A stretch of DNA of 40,347 nucleotides, taken from positions 1 through 40,347 of the forward strand of contig CAWUKV010000016.1 in NCBI GenBank assembly GCA_963923025.1. The letters are read 5' to 3'. Every line of letters starts with the position of its first letter. The first letter of the stretch is position 1. The stretch comes from CAWUKV01 sp963923025 (lineage in GTDB: Bacteria > Cyanobacteriota > Cyanobacteriia > Phormidesmidales > Phormidesmidaceae). The position numbers and the translations under genes were made by a program. This document shows positions 32,483 through 40,313 of the stretch, piece after piece. A model generated the notes under the pieces. The model was not told where the DNA came from. It searched no databases and saw nothing but the letters and a program-made list of their open reading frames with translations.

Positions 32483-33832
32483 ATGTCCCAGCTTCATTCC
32501 CCTAAGCCTTCTCCCCTGGGCCAACTGGCGCTAGCGCCGATAGTCCTGTTTGCCAAGCTGCTGACGGCGCTACTCAAAGCTAGTGGACGCGGATCGGGGA
32601 CGGCGCTGCCCGGGCTGCTGGTCAGCAAATATGCACCCTTTGCCTTCGACCAGCTCGTCTCGCAAATTCCTACCGTGGTGGCGGTAACCGGCACCAACGG
32701 CAAGACCACGACCCAAACTATGCTGAGCGTCATCCTGGCCCAGTCGCCGCGGCTGCGGGTGCTGCAAAACAAAGCCGGGGCCAACCTCAAGCAGGGCATT
32801 CTCTCAGAGCTGTTGAAGCAGGCGAACCCGTGGGGGAAGCTCAACTTTACCCACGCGGTGCTGGAAGTGGAAGAAGCGACGCTGCCGCGCATTGCTACGG
32901 CGCTGAACCCAGCCGTCATTGCCGTAACCAATCTGTATCGAGACCAGCTCGACGCCTACGGCGAAATTGACGTCACCGAGCGGTATATCCATAACGGCAT
33001 AGCCCAGTGCCCAAATGCGGTAGCAGTCCTCAACGGAGACGACCCCCGTACCGCCAGACTGACTAACCCCTTGCCGAACGAAACCCACTACGTTTCTTTA
33101 CCGCAGGACTATGCCCGTTTTTTGCCCTACGAGGGCGATACCACCACCATTGACGCTGACCCAGACAACACCCTCAGCGCCGCCCACATTCAAATTAACG
33201 ACGATCTAACAACAACGTTTACTGCCCAGGGCTCTGTTCGTGACGCCAGCCTCGACCAGTTCACCGCGCAGATTGCCTCGCCGGGATTCTTTCACGTCTA
33301 CAACGCCCTGACCGCCGTGACCATTGCCAAGCTGCTGGGCATCGATGAAACGGCTATTCAACAAGGTCTTGCCCGGTTTGAACCGGCCTTCGGGCGTGGG
33401 GAGCGGGTGGTTAAGCAAAAAGGGAACAAATCGGTCACCTACCGACTGCTGCTGGTCAAAAATCCAGCCAGCTTTACCCTCAACCTCAACCTGTTGAAAG
33501 GGGTAGCATCGCAAAAATTAATTCTGGCGATCAACGACAATACGGCAGACGGCAAAGATGTCTCCTGGCTGTGGGACAGCGAACTCGAAGTGTTGGACGA
33601 AGCGGACGTGGACTGGATTGTCTGCACCGGGGTGCGGGCGCAGGACATGCGGCTGCGGCTCAAGTATGCCTTCCGTCGCCATTCCCTAGACCAGGTAATG
33701 GCCGTTGAGAGCATGGACGATGCCATAGAAAAAGCCTTTGACCGAGCTGAAGACGGTGACACAATTTTTGTGCTGCCCACCTACACCGCCATGTTGTACA
33801 TCCGTAAGCGACTGGGGAGACTACTGGAATGA
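32483..33832 (+). CDS. murT: Lipid II isoglutaminyl synthase, Mur-ligase subunit MurT
   Basis: With GatD it amidates the alpha-carboxyl of D-Glu in lipid II using glutamine. The Mur ligase ATP site VTGTNGKTTTQTM is at residues 68-80, with the central Mur domain and C-terminal DUF1727 region after it (IDLAINDN-type AINDNTADGKDVSW near residue 350). An N-terminal hydrophobic segment (LALAPIVLFAKLLTALL) suggests membrane contact. In the region where Staphylococcus MurT has a four-Cys zinc ribbon (about 190-240) no cysteines occur. The stop overlaps the start of gatD by 4 bases (ATGA), so they are coupled. Confidence 0.9.
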   Translation: MSQLHSPKPSPLGQLALAPIVLFAKLLTALLKASGRGSGTALPGLLVSKYAPFAFDQLVSQIPTVVAVTGTNGKTTTQTMLSVILAQSPRLRVLQNKAGANLKQGILSELLKQANPWGKLNFTHAVLEVEEATLPRIATALNPAVIAVTNLYRDQLDAYGEIDVTERYIHNGIAQCPNAVAVLNGDDPRTARLTNPLPNETHYVSLPQDYARFLPYEGDTTTIDADPDNTLSAAHIQINDDLTTTFTAQGSVRDASLDQFTAQIASPGFFHVYNALTAVTIAKLLGIDETAIQQGLARFEPAFGRGERVVKQKGNKSVTYRLLLVKNPASFTLNLNLLKGVASQKLILAINDNTADGKDVSWLWDSELEVLDEADVDWIVCTGVRAQDMRLRLKYAFRRHSLDQVMAVESMDDAIEKAFDRAEDGDTIFVLPTYTAMLYIRKRLGRLLE

Positions 33833-34635
33833 CAACACTGAAACACTCGCTCACCATTACGCACCTGTATCCCAAGAATCTCAACCTGTACGGCGATCTG
33901 GGTAACGTGATTGCTTTGCAGCGCCGCTGTGAGTGGCATGGTATTGATTGCCAAGTGCAGGGGTTGCATATTCGCGATCGCGCCCAGCCCGGTCAGACCG
34001 ATCTCTACTTTATGGGCGGCGGACAGGACAACGACCAGGTCGCTGTCGTAGAGGACTTCCATACCCTCAAGCGCAATGCCATTCTCGAAGATACCGAGAA
34101 CAATGTCCCATTTCTGGGCGTCTGCGGCGGCTACCAGCTCATGGGCAACACCTTTTTAATGGGGGACAACCGCGAAACGCGGGGACTGGGCATTATTGAT
34201 GTGACCACCAAAGCTCCTGGCATTGAGGTTAAGCAGCGCTGCATCGGCAACCTAGTTGCAGAACTCACCAGCGACATTCAACAGCAGATGAGCCAACTTT
34301 ACGATAGGAAAAAGACCGTACCCAAAACAATTGTAGGGTTCGAAAACCACTCGGGACAGACCTACCTGGGGTCCGACGTACTGCCCCTAGCCAGAACGCT
34401 TTCGGGTTTTGGCAACAACTACGAGGCCCGCTACGAAGGGGCCCGCTACAAAAATGTGTTTGGCAGCTACATGCACGGGTCAATGCTGCCGAAAAATCCG
34501 CACTTCGCTGATTACCTCTTGTGGCTGGCATTAGTCAAGAAGTACAACGACCCATCGCTGCGCCTCAGCGTACTACCAGACCGGGAAGAGATGACAACGC
34601 ATCAATCACTCGTCGAGCGGTTTACCGCAGCCTAG
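33829..34635 (+). CDS. gatD: Lipid II isoglutaminyl synthase, glutaminase subunit GatD
   Basis: A CobB/CobQ-like class I glutaminase of 268 aa. LYFMGGGQDNDQ and the nucleophile elbow GVCGGYQLMG (C99) are followed by ENHSGQTYL and GSYMHGSML, where the histidine completes the catalytic pair. It hydrolyses glutamine and channels ammonia to MurT. The start overlaps the murT stop (ATGA). The stop is only 4 bp from the stop of the opposing synthase gene, so no separate terminator fits in between. Confidence 0.92.
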   Translation: MTTLKHSLTITHLYPKNLNLYGDLGNVIALQRRCEWHGIDCQVQGLHIRDRAQPGQTDLYFMGGGQDNDQVAVVEDFHTLKRNAILEDTENNVPFLGVCGGYQLMGNTFLMGDNRETRGLGIIDVTTKAPGIEVKQRCIGNLVAELTSDIQQQMSQLYDRKKTVPKTIVGFENHSGQTYLGSDVLPLARTLSGFGNNYEARYEGARYKNVFGSYMHGSMLPKNPHFADYLLWLALVKKYNDPSLRLSVLPDREEMTTHQSLVERFTAA

Positions 34636-34639
34636 CGGA

Positions 34640-36865
34640 CTACTGACCGTAGCGCTTCAGAACAGGACGCATCCGAATAATGGCCAGTACAAGCGACAGA
34701 ACAGTATCGAGCCCGCCAGGCTTGCTGGACTCCGCAGGCGGGCTACAGTAGATGAGCTTTACCAGCTTCCGCCGACTTGCCAAAGGCATATCATCAAACA
34801 CTAGGCCCAGCTGTTGACTCGCTTTTGTGTGAACAAATCGACCCTGAAGCCGCAGACCAGGCTCGATCAGTTCAATGGTGACAGGGTGATTGGTTTCGTA
34901 CTCTCGAATATGGGCATCTAGCTCGACCAACGCCCCAGTATCTGAAAGGTTGCAGGTTGTCCCCAAATAGGTCTGTCCCTGCACGGTTATTCGGCAGTTC
35001 AGCCGTAGGGGAAAGCGATCATCCAGCCGTCTGACAGGCTGGTCAATAGCCGTCAAAATGGCAACCAGCAAAATAACGCTGTTGTACCCCAGCCACCCCA
35101 GCGTAATCCAGCTCCCGCTGGGCGGATTGGGCCAATACCCCGTCCAGTAGCCGCCAATATACAGCGCCATAACTGAAACAGAGAGCCCTAGCAAAATGGT
35201 GAGGGGCAGCGTCAATGACCAGTTGTAGCGCTTATTTTCATTTTGAACGCCTTTACGCGTAACGCGGCTAGCCTTACCAAACGGATCGCGCAACACGAAC
35301 CACACTCGCTGTAGGGCGGGAAAACAGAAAATGGTTTCGTAAATCTCGTTCCAGAAAAACGACACTCGGTAGTTGGTTGACCAGCCGTACACAGCGATGT
35401 GCAGCATCATAAAGGGGAGAAAGTAGTAGATAAACTCTGGCGGCGTGGCCAACAGGGGCGCAATGCCCAGGTAGGCACTTAGTAACGGCGTGAGTAAGAA
35501 TACCAGCCGGAATACAGACTGAAAGCAGTAGAGGAGCTGAGAGATTAGGTAGCTCTTTTGTACCCCATTTAACCGGGTCCACAGGCGCAGCTCGTCTGAA
35601 CAGAAGAAGGTTTGTAGATTGCCCTGTAGCCACCGCAGTCGCTGGTCGATGAAGTCTGCATAGGTGCGAGTTGACTCTCCTTGGCTCAGCATTTCGTTCA
35701 GATAAATTAGCCGATGCCCCTGAGTTAACAGCGATACTGAGGTTTGAAAGTCTTCTACACAGCAGCGGGTGTAGTACCCCCCTACAGACAGCAGCGCTTG
35801 ACGGCGCACCACGTAGGACGTGCCACAGCAAATGACGCTGTTACCCGCGTCCCGCGCGGGCTGTAAGTGACCATAAAAGTGTTCTAAGTCGTTGGGGATG
35901 GTGCTGCCCAGCCCTAGATTGCGGGCATGGTAGTCCGGATTGTAAAAGTTTTGCTGGGTTTGCACCATAGCAATGGGTTCCTGGAAGAAACCAACGGTCC
36001 GCGTCAGAAACTGCTCAAATGGGACAAAATCAGCGTCCATAACGGTGATCAGCTCACCGTGAGTTTGCAGTAGGGCATTGTTGAGGTTACCGGCTTTGGC
36101 GTGGGTGTTGTTGGGTCGAGTAATGTACTCACATCCCAATTCTTCCGCCATCGCTTTGATATGGGGGCGGCGGGTGTCATCAAGGATGTAGATAGTCTTG
36201 TTGGGGTACTGCATAGCCTGACAGCCGATCACCGTCCGCCGCACAATAAAATCAGGCTCATCATAGGTGGGAATCAACACATCTACGCTGGGCTGATAAC
36301 GGCCCCGCTTTACGTCTGCCGCGTAAACATCAGCAGCGGCACTGCGACGCTGGGTTGTTGTCCAGGTCGACTGCAGCAGGTACAGCAGCATTGAGGCAAA
36401 ACAAACGGCTTCGTTGACAAACAGCCCAACACTCAGCAGCGTGCTACTCCAGTGAGACAGATTTAACGTACCGGTGCGCCACCCGAAATAGTGGATTGCA
36501 AATCCGGCCAACAGCAGCTTTAGCCCTGTGCGCGTCCAGTTGTTGAGGGGAATCCGACGAAGCTGTAGGGTTAACAGCAGCACCACAGCTAGGGGCACCA
36601 ACACACCCACAGGGCTCATCGGCAGTCCAGCAGGCAGCGGTAGGCCCTCCACCGGATTAACCTGCTGCGGGGAAAACAGTGTAGGTGCAACACTGTTCCA
36701 GCGTGACACGTAGAACCCAAACAGCGCTAACGACAGGCTCACAACAAACAGCCGCTTCATCATCGGAGCGATCAGCGGTGCTGGCTTTGGCGATCGCGCC
36801 CCTACCGCAGATGATGAAGGCTGCCGAGACTGCTGCGGCCCTTTGATCGGCGTCTTTAAGACCAT
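34640..36865 (-). CDS. Cellulose-synthase-like glycosyltransferase with PilZ domain
   Basis: A 741-aa inner-membrane GT2 enzyme. Two or more N-terminal membrane helices precede the catalytic core, which shows VDVLIPTYDEP, DDTRRPHIKAM, HAKAGNLNNAL, the DAD motif, VEDFQTSVSLL (the TED-type acceptor motif as VED) and QRLRWLQGN. Further membrane segments follow. A PilZ domain at about 612-710 has RFPLR (617-621) and NLSDTG (639-644), the RxxxR and (D/N)xSxxG c-di-GMP-binding motifs. It should make and export a beta-glucan under c-di-GMP control. It is second in an operon after an HlyD adaptor, 13 bp apart. Confidence 0.9.
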   Translation of the reverse strand: MVLKTPIKGPQQSRQPSSSAVGARSPKPAPLIAPMMKRLFVVSLSLALFGFYVSRWNSVAPTLFSPQQVNPVEGLPLPAGLPMSPVGVLVPLAVVLLLTLQLRRIPLNNWTRTGLKLLLAGFAIHYFGWRTGTLNLSHWSSTLLSVGLFVNEAVCFASMLLYLLQSTWTTTQRRSAAADVYAADVKRGRYQPSVDVLIPTYDEPDFIVRRTVIGCQAMQYPNKTIYILDDTRRPHIKAMAEELGCEYITRPNNTHAKAGNLNNALLQTHGELITVMDADFVPFEQFLTRTVGFFQEPIAMVQTQQNFYNPDYHARNLGLGSTIPNDLEHFYGHLQPARDAGNSVICCGTSYVVRRQALLSVGGYYTRCCVEDFQTSVSLLTQGHRLIYLNEMLSQGESTRTYADFIDQRLRWLQGNLQTFFCSDELRLWTRLNGVQKSYLISQLLYCFQSVFRLVFLLTPLLSAYLGIAPLLATPPEFIYYFLPFMMLHIAVYGWSTNYRVSFFWNEIYETIFCFPALQRVWFVLRDPFGKASRVTRKGVQNENKRYNWSLTLPLTILLGLSVSVMALYIGGYWTGYWPNPPSGSWITLGWLGYNSVILLVAILTAIDQPVRRLDDRFPLRLNCRITVQGQTYLGTTCNLSDTGALVELDAHIREYETNHPVTIELIEPGLRLQGRFVHTKASQQLGLVFDDMPLASRRKLVKLIYCSPPAESSKPGGLDTVLSLVLAIIRMRPVLKRYGQ

Positions 36866-36878
36866 GTATTAGCTTAGA

Positions 36879-38102
36879 TTAGTTCAAATTGAACGTGACT
36901 CTGCCGGTGTAGCCGACGTAGCAGAAGGACTCTGCCGGAGAACTATCCGGCGCTAGCTCAACCCGAACCTGGGTGGCACGGGGCAGATTACGCTCTAGCG
37001 GGACGGCGACTTCCTGCCCTGGGGCCAAGCGCCCGACTCCCGAGCGCACCTGGCTCACCTTCCCAGAAAGAACCTGATCGTCCGTACCGTAAAGAACAAT
37101 CTGGGCCGGCGTACCGGGCTGCAGCAGCCGAACATTGCGTTCACTGACGTAGGCATCAACCCAGCGCTGTTGGCAGTCCACTACCTGACCCAGCACCTCG
37201 CCCTGTTCGACGTACTCACCCGGTCGGGCCGTCATCTGCCACACCACCCCATCGGTCGGCGCTTCGATGCGAGCCGTCTTTCTGCGGTCAAAGTCTTTTG
37301 AGGCTTCGCTGGCCTCAGCTGCGGTACCCGTCAATGCGACGGTCAGGGCCTCAACCTGCTGCTCTTGCTCGATGATTTGTAGGGCCAGCTCCTGTAGCCG
37401 AATGCGAGGGTCAAACCCGCTGCGCGTGCGGTCAAGGGACAGCCCCACAGCAGCCGCATCCTGGTCGACCTGGGATCGAACCAGTCGCTTTTCTAGCGCG
37501 TTAAGTCGAGCCTCGGCCTGGTCAAGCTCGGCCTTGGCCTGGTCAACTTCTGCTCGAGCCAATGCCCCCTCAGCGGCTAGATTGGCAGCTCGACGATAAT
37601 TGGTCCGTGCTAGCGTTAGCGACGCCTGTTGTTCTGCCAGCTCGGCCCGAACCTGTTCCGAGACTGTCAGAGCAGCAGAATTTTCAAGATCGAACTGCCC
37701 GCTGGCTTCGAGTTGGAGCGTTAGCTGTAGCGATCGCAGCTGCTCCAGACGGACCTCAGCAGCGGCCAAATCGGCCTGTTGCCGACCTAACCGACTTTCT
37801 GCCGTCTGTACCGTGAGCTGATCAAGCCGGTCGTTTTCGAGCCGAATAACAGTTTGACCTTTGCGAACCAGTGCGCCAGTTTCCAGGGTTAGCTCTTCTA
37901 ACGTGCCAGCCTGTGGTGCTTTTAGGTCGGTAATGGGCGCGTTGACAACAGCATCAACGCTGATTACAGACGTGATGCGAGTTCGGATGGCTTGCAACCC
38001 CCATATCACCAGGCTAACGCTGGCTAACCCGACAAGCCCATTTGCCAACCATGAACGCTTAATCCGTTGCTGGCCCGGAAACGGCAGTCTCTGCTCTTGC
38101 AT
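36879..38102 (-). CDS. HlyD-family periplasmic adaptor subunit
   Basis: ATG 38102 is preferred over TTG 38108. After a short basic N-terminus, a membrane helix (LANGLVGLASVSLVIWGLQA, about residues 18-37) anchors it. A biotinyl-lipoyl-like half (VNAPITDLKAPQAGTLEELTL and later IEAPTDGVVWQMTARPGEYV, quoted in part) flanks a coiled-coil hairpin rich in Ala, Glu, Leu and Arg, as in membrane fusion proteins. It precedes the PilZ cellulose-synthase-like gene in the same operon. In Thermosynechococcus an HlyD-type adaptor and an outer-membrane channel are reported to serve cellulose secretion with the synthase; a channel gene is not present here. Confidence 0.88.
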   Translation of the reverse strand: MQEQRLPFPGQQRIKRSWLANGLVGLASVSLVIWGLQAIRTRITSVISVDAVVNAPITDLKAPQAGTLEELTLETGALVRKGQTVIRLENDRLDQLTVQTAESRLGRQQADLAAAEVRLEQLRSLQLTLQLEASGQFDLENSAALTVSEQVRAELAEQQASLTLARTNYRRAANLAAEGALARAEVDQAKAELDQAEARLNALEKRLVRSQVDQDAAAVGLSLDRTRSGFDPRIRLQELALQIIEQEQQVEALTVALTGTAAEASEASKDFDRRKTARIEAPTDGVVWQMTARPGEYVEQGEVLGQVVDCQQRWVDAYVSERNVRLLQPGTPAQIVLYGTDDQVLSGKVSQVRSGVGRLAPGQEVAVPLERNLPRATQVRVELAPDSSPAESFCYVGYTGRVTFNLN

Positions 38103-38267
38103 AGTCAATCTATTAAGTACTGTTCTAACGCTTCGCGACTAGGCAGGTAAGTCTGACCTGTACTGCATCAGGAGGTGCAGCGTTAGCAAGGTCAGCGGTT
38201 CAACTGCTGGTAGGTCACGATTGAGCGAGTTTGTAGACTGACGATTTTAGGAATTTAATCTTGATCC

Positions 38268-38567
38268 ATGTTCAAGGCCAGAGCTTCGATTCTAGGTCAG
38301 CTGCGGATTGAACTTGGACAATGTTCAGGATCACAAGCATGGTTGCAAGAGCAGTCTACATTTTTTCTTTATAAAAAAGGAATGAAGCTTCATGAATTTA
38401 CCGTAAAGGATACAGACAGTACGCCAATGCACGGAGTTTATTTGTACTGCTTTATCGAAGCTAAAGCAATGAGGGGGAGCTTCGGGTGCGATCGCACTAC
38501 AGTCAGTGCCGGATCGATTCTTGATGTCCGGTGCAAGGTCAATGAACACTCAGTTCAGTGCTTTTAA
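38268..38567 (+). CDS. Unassigned small ORF (99 aa)
   Basis: A 99-codon frame from ATG 38268, or from ATG 38382 after an A-rich stretch ending in AAGGA. The product has no recognisable domain; its second half contains VYLYCFIEAKAMRG and two cysteines. A perfect palindrome ATGAAGCTTCAT (38382-38393) lies at the internal start. Base composition is lower in GC than the genes to the left. It may be noncoding. Confidence 0.25.
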   Translation: MFKARASILGQLRIELGQCSGSQAWLQEQSTFFLYKKGMKLHEFTVKDTDSTPMHGVYLYCFIEAKAMRGSFGCDRTTVSAGSILDVRCKVNEHSVQCF

Positions 38568-38644
38568 CGAGTGGCCGACCAATGAAGATACACCGTAAGG
38601 CATTTTTCAGGTTTCGATCTTCCTCACGAACCTTTGTGAGGTTG

Positions 38645-38977
38645 TTAGGAAGTTTCGAATTTGCAAATTTTGGAAGCTCGGGGCTGCGCAGAAGGAACGA
38701 GACCGTCACAGCGCACCTTCAGTTCCGCAGTTTTAACCAGCCGATTGGTCTTTACAACACACTCATCAGCCTCCCGAAGGTTTCGATCAGCTTCCAGAAG
38801 GTTCCGATCAGCCTCACGAAGGTTTCGATCAGCTTCCAAAACCTTCTGGCGTAACTTTTTTGCCCTTGTTTTACCTGCAACCACGGAGATGGTGCCCTGT
38901 TTGGTAACAGGAATCTCATAGGAGATGCCCTGCCGACATTGCAGTTTGCTTGGTTGCGATCGCAACCTCACAGTCAT
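38645..38977 (-). CDS. Possible coiled-coil protein with heptad repeats (110 aa)
   Basis: ATG 38977 opens MTVRLRSQPSKLQCRQGISYE. The centre is a four-unit heptad repeat (EADRNLR, EADRNLL, EADRNLR, EADECVV) encoded by the 21-bp tandem repeat on this stretch. A Lys/Arg-rich linker precedes it. I recognise no family and there is no clear ribosome binding site; other frames through the repeat are also open, so coding status is uncertain. Confidence 0.35.
   Translation of the reverse strand: MTVRLRSQPSKLQCRQGISYEIPVTKQGTISVVAGKTRAKKLRQKVLEADRNLREADRNLLEADRNLREADECVVKTNRLVKTAELKVRCDGLVPSAQPRASKICKFETS
38767..38843. repeat. 21-bp tandem repeat, about 3.7 copies
   Basis: Unit CAGCYTCCNGAAGGTTYCGAT, copies at 38767, 38788, 38809 and 38830 (last partial). 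A diverged relative (TTTCGATC...CCTCACGA) lies near 38612-38632. The period is a multiple of 3, so it gives heptad repeats on the minus strand and other 7-residue repeats on the plus strand. Confidence 0.85.
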
Positions 38978-38980
38978 TGT

Positions 38981-39089
38981 ATCAATTTCCGTTTACGTAA
39001 AAATGAGTTTTACGTTCGCTGCATCAACTCCCGTTTACGTAAAAGTGAGTTTTGCGTTTGCTGCATCAACTTCCGTTCGTGTGAAATAG
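38981..39089. repeat. 42-bp tandem repeat, about 2.6 copies
   Basis: Copies start at 38981, 39023 and 39065. The first two differ at 5 of 42 positions. Each full copy contains GTTTACGTAA, with the 10-bp palindrome TTTACGTAAA, followed by a GAGTTTT motif. The third copy is partial and more diverged. The region lies between the 110-aa ORF and the 80-aa gene, and contains no confident gene. Confidence 0.85.
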
Positions 39090-39136
39090 CGATCAACAAC
39101 GGTGGGAATGACTTCTGTTTGAGCGAGACACTGTTG

Positions 39137-39379
39137 CTAAGACACGCGTACCCGTTTGGTCAAAATCGCCATAACTTCGTTGGGTCGCCCGGTTGAGATG
39201 GGCTTACTCCAGTCGTTGGGTTCGGCGTAGTGTTTTTTGTGTAGGTCTTGAATGGTGAGCCGAACAGCGGTGAGGCTGCCGAATAGCAGATGACGCACGG
39301 TTTCGTACTCGGGTTTCGTGGTTTCGGTGGCAGGTGAAGCCGTGGACGCCTGCGCGCCCGGTGTGGAATCGATAAACAT
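39137..39379 (-). CDS. Conserved small cyanobacterial protein (80 aa)
   Basis: ATG 39379 follows TTTGGAGGCCAGATCCA, one of the best Shine-Dalgarno sites in the window. After a disordered Thr/Ser/Ala-rich lead of about 25 residues comes a compact conserved domain with VRHLLFGSLTAVRLTIQDLH and PNDWSKPISTGRPNEVMAILTKRV. I recognise this as a recurrent short cyanobacterial family with no known function. The 5' leader is strongly structured: a bulged hairpin and a three-way-junction-like element lie 45-170 bases upstream. Confidence 0.75.
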   Translation of the reverse strand: MFIDSTPGAQASTASPATETTKPEYETVRHLLFGSLTAVRLTIQDLHKKHYAEPNDWSKPISTGRPNEVMAILTKRVRVS

Positions 39380-39423
39380 TGGATCTGGCCTCCAAATGGG
39401 GTTGAGGAAAGCCAGAACCCAAA

Positions 39424-39470
39424 ATGCCTAGCCAGCCCGCAAACTGGTGCAAGACGGGTGGCTAAGGCAT
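39424..39470 (-). terminator. Bulged 15-bp hairpin in the 80-aa gene leader
   Basis: ATGCCTAGCCA, G, CCCG on the left (39424-39439) pairs with CGGGTGGCT, A, AGGCAT on the right (39455-39470): about 15 bp with two single-base bulges and a 15-nt loop. On the minus strand it is followed by TTTTGGG, so it resembles a weak intrinsic terminator lying between an upstream structured element and the 80-aa gene. Confidence 0.5.
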
Positions 39471-39479
39471 AATGTCAAA

Positions 39480-39548
39480 GCCGCCGCGCTGGCGTGATCA
39501 GCGTTGGGGGAAGTCGTCGGATAGGTGTTACCAGCACCTACCGGCGGC
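39480..39548 (-). ncRNA. Candidate structured RNA element (three-way-junction-like)
   Basis: GCCGCCG (39480-39486) pairs with CGGCGGC (39542-39548) as a closing stem. Inside are CGCTG/CAGCG (39487-39491 and 39499-39503, 7-nt loop) and TAGGTG/CACCTA (39522-39527 and 39535-39540, 7-nt loop), with an 18-nt linker between. It does not match a tRNA (no T-loop TTCRA, no anticodon arm). It lies in the leader of the 80-aa gene upstream of the terminator-like hairpin, the layout of a riboswitch or cis-acting RNA. No known class was recognised. Confidence 0.4.
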
Positions 39549-39669
39549 GCTAAGCAGATTGAGTTCTGAACAAAACGACCGAGAGACATCACAGCCGTTT
39601 GATTGAGGTTAAATCACGTAGACAGGTAAAGTCAAGCAATATTTTGTTGTGTAATTCACCACGGCGATC

Positions 39670-40313
39670 ATGAAGTGTTCTCCTATTGACGAATTGAAAT
39701 TATTTGTTTCTGAGGCTGATAGATTAATGGGGAAATCGTTTTATCGCTACTTTGAATCGCACGAGGATATTATTTTCTCAGATGGATCTATATCTGAGTC
39801 TGAAAACATACCGACAGAAGAGCAGCTTGAGGCTTATCTTCTGAGTGCATCCCAATTTTGCAATAAGCATGAATACTCAGGACTAAAAGCCTTCGAAATC
39901 AAGGGGCTTGGAAATCTGTCTCAAATTTGGACTTGCAAGACTGGGATGCACTCTATCTTCTCCACTTTCGTAAATTTATTCAGAAGAACGATCGAGTTTA
40001 TTTCGGCCGTGTGAATCACTACGTTAGTGAGTTAGCGAGAAAGCATATCCATCTTCTAGACGAGTGGAATTTTCTATACAAAACATTTGACGAATTCATA
40101 AATGCCAAGGCTCTCACTGGAAGAGTCATCAATCATGTACCAGACATTCCTGACATGAAACTGATTGATCTCTTTAATGCTAGAACCTTCGGTGATTTGT
40201 CTCATCTCGATCCTAAAAAGCAGCGACTTCATCAAAAACTTTCCTCTACAACCCAGTTGAATGGTTTGTATCGGTTTGAGTACTATAATTTCTTGGTAGT
40301 GCTAGCCATGTAA
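39670..40313 (+). pseudogene. AT-rich gene split by an apparent frameshift
   Basis: Two overlapping frames look like parts of one protein. The first (from ATG 39670, MKCSPIDELKLFVSEADRLM) is coding-like up to about GLGNLSQ. The second continues in the plus-2 frame with LDLQDWDALYLLHFRKFIQ and runs to 40313. The switch lies near the AAATTT run at 39923-39928; one base gained or lost there would give one protein of about 213 aa. The composition is much richer in A and T than the rest of the window and no HIP1 site is present, suggesting recent transfer. I recognise no family. A sequencing error at the run is an alternative. Confidence 0.6.

Noticed and set aside
38767..39089. CRISPR array
   Set aside because: The repeats are contiguous with no unique spacers, and no cas gene is present.
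38939..39196. Plus-strand ORF with a 14-residue repeat (CINFRLRKNEFYVR)
   Set aside because: The repeat follows from the 42-bp tandem DNA repeat, it starts at TTG with no ribosome binding site, and it overlaps the well-supported 80-aa gene on the other strand.
39480..39548. Possible tRNA or tRNA-like gene
   Set aside because: There is a 7-bp closing stem and 7-nt loops, but no T-loop consensus, no anticodon arm and no CCA-compatible end.
39424..39548. Integron attC site
   Set aside because: The bulged hairpin is suggestive, but the conserved GTTRRRY and RYYYAAC core ends were not found.
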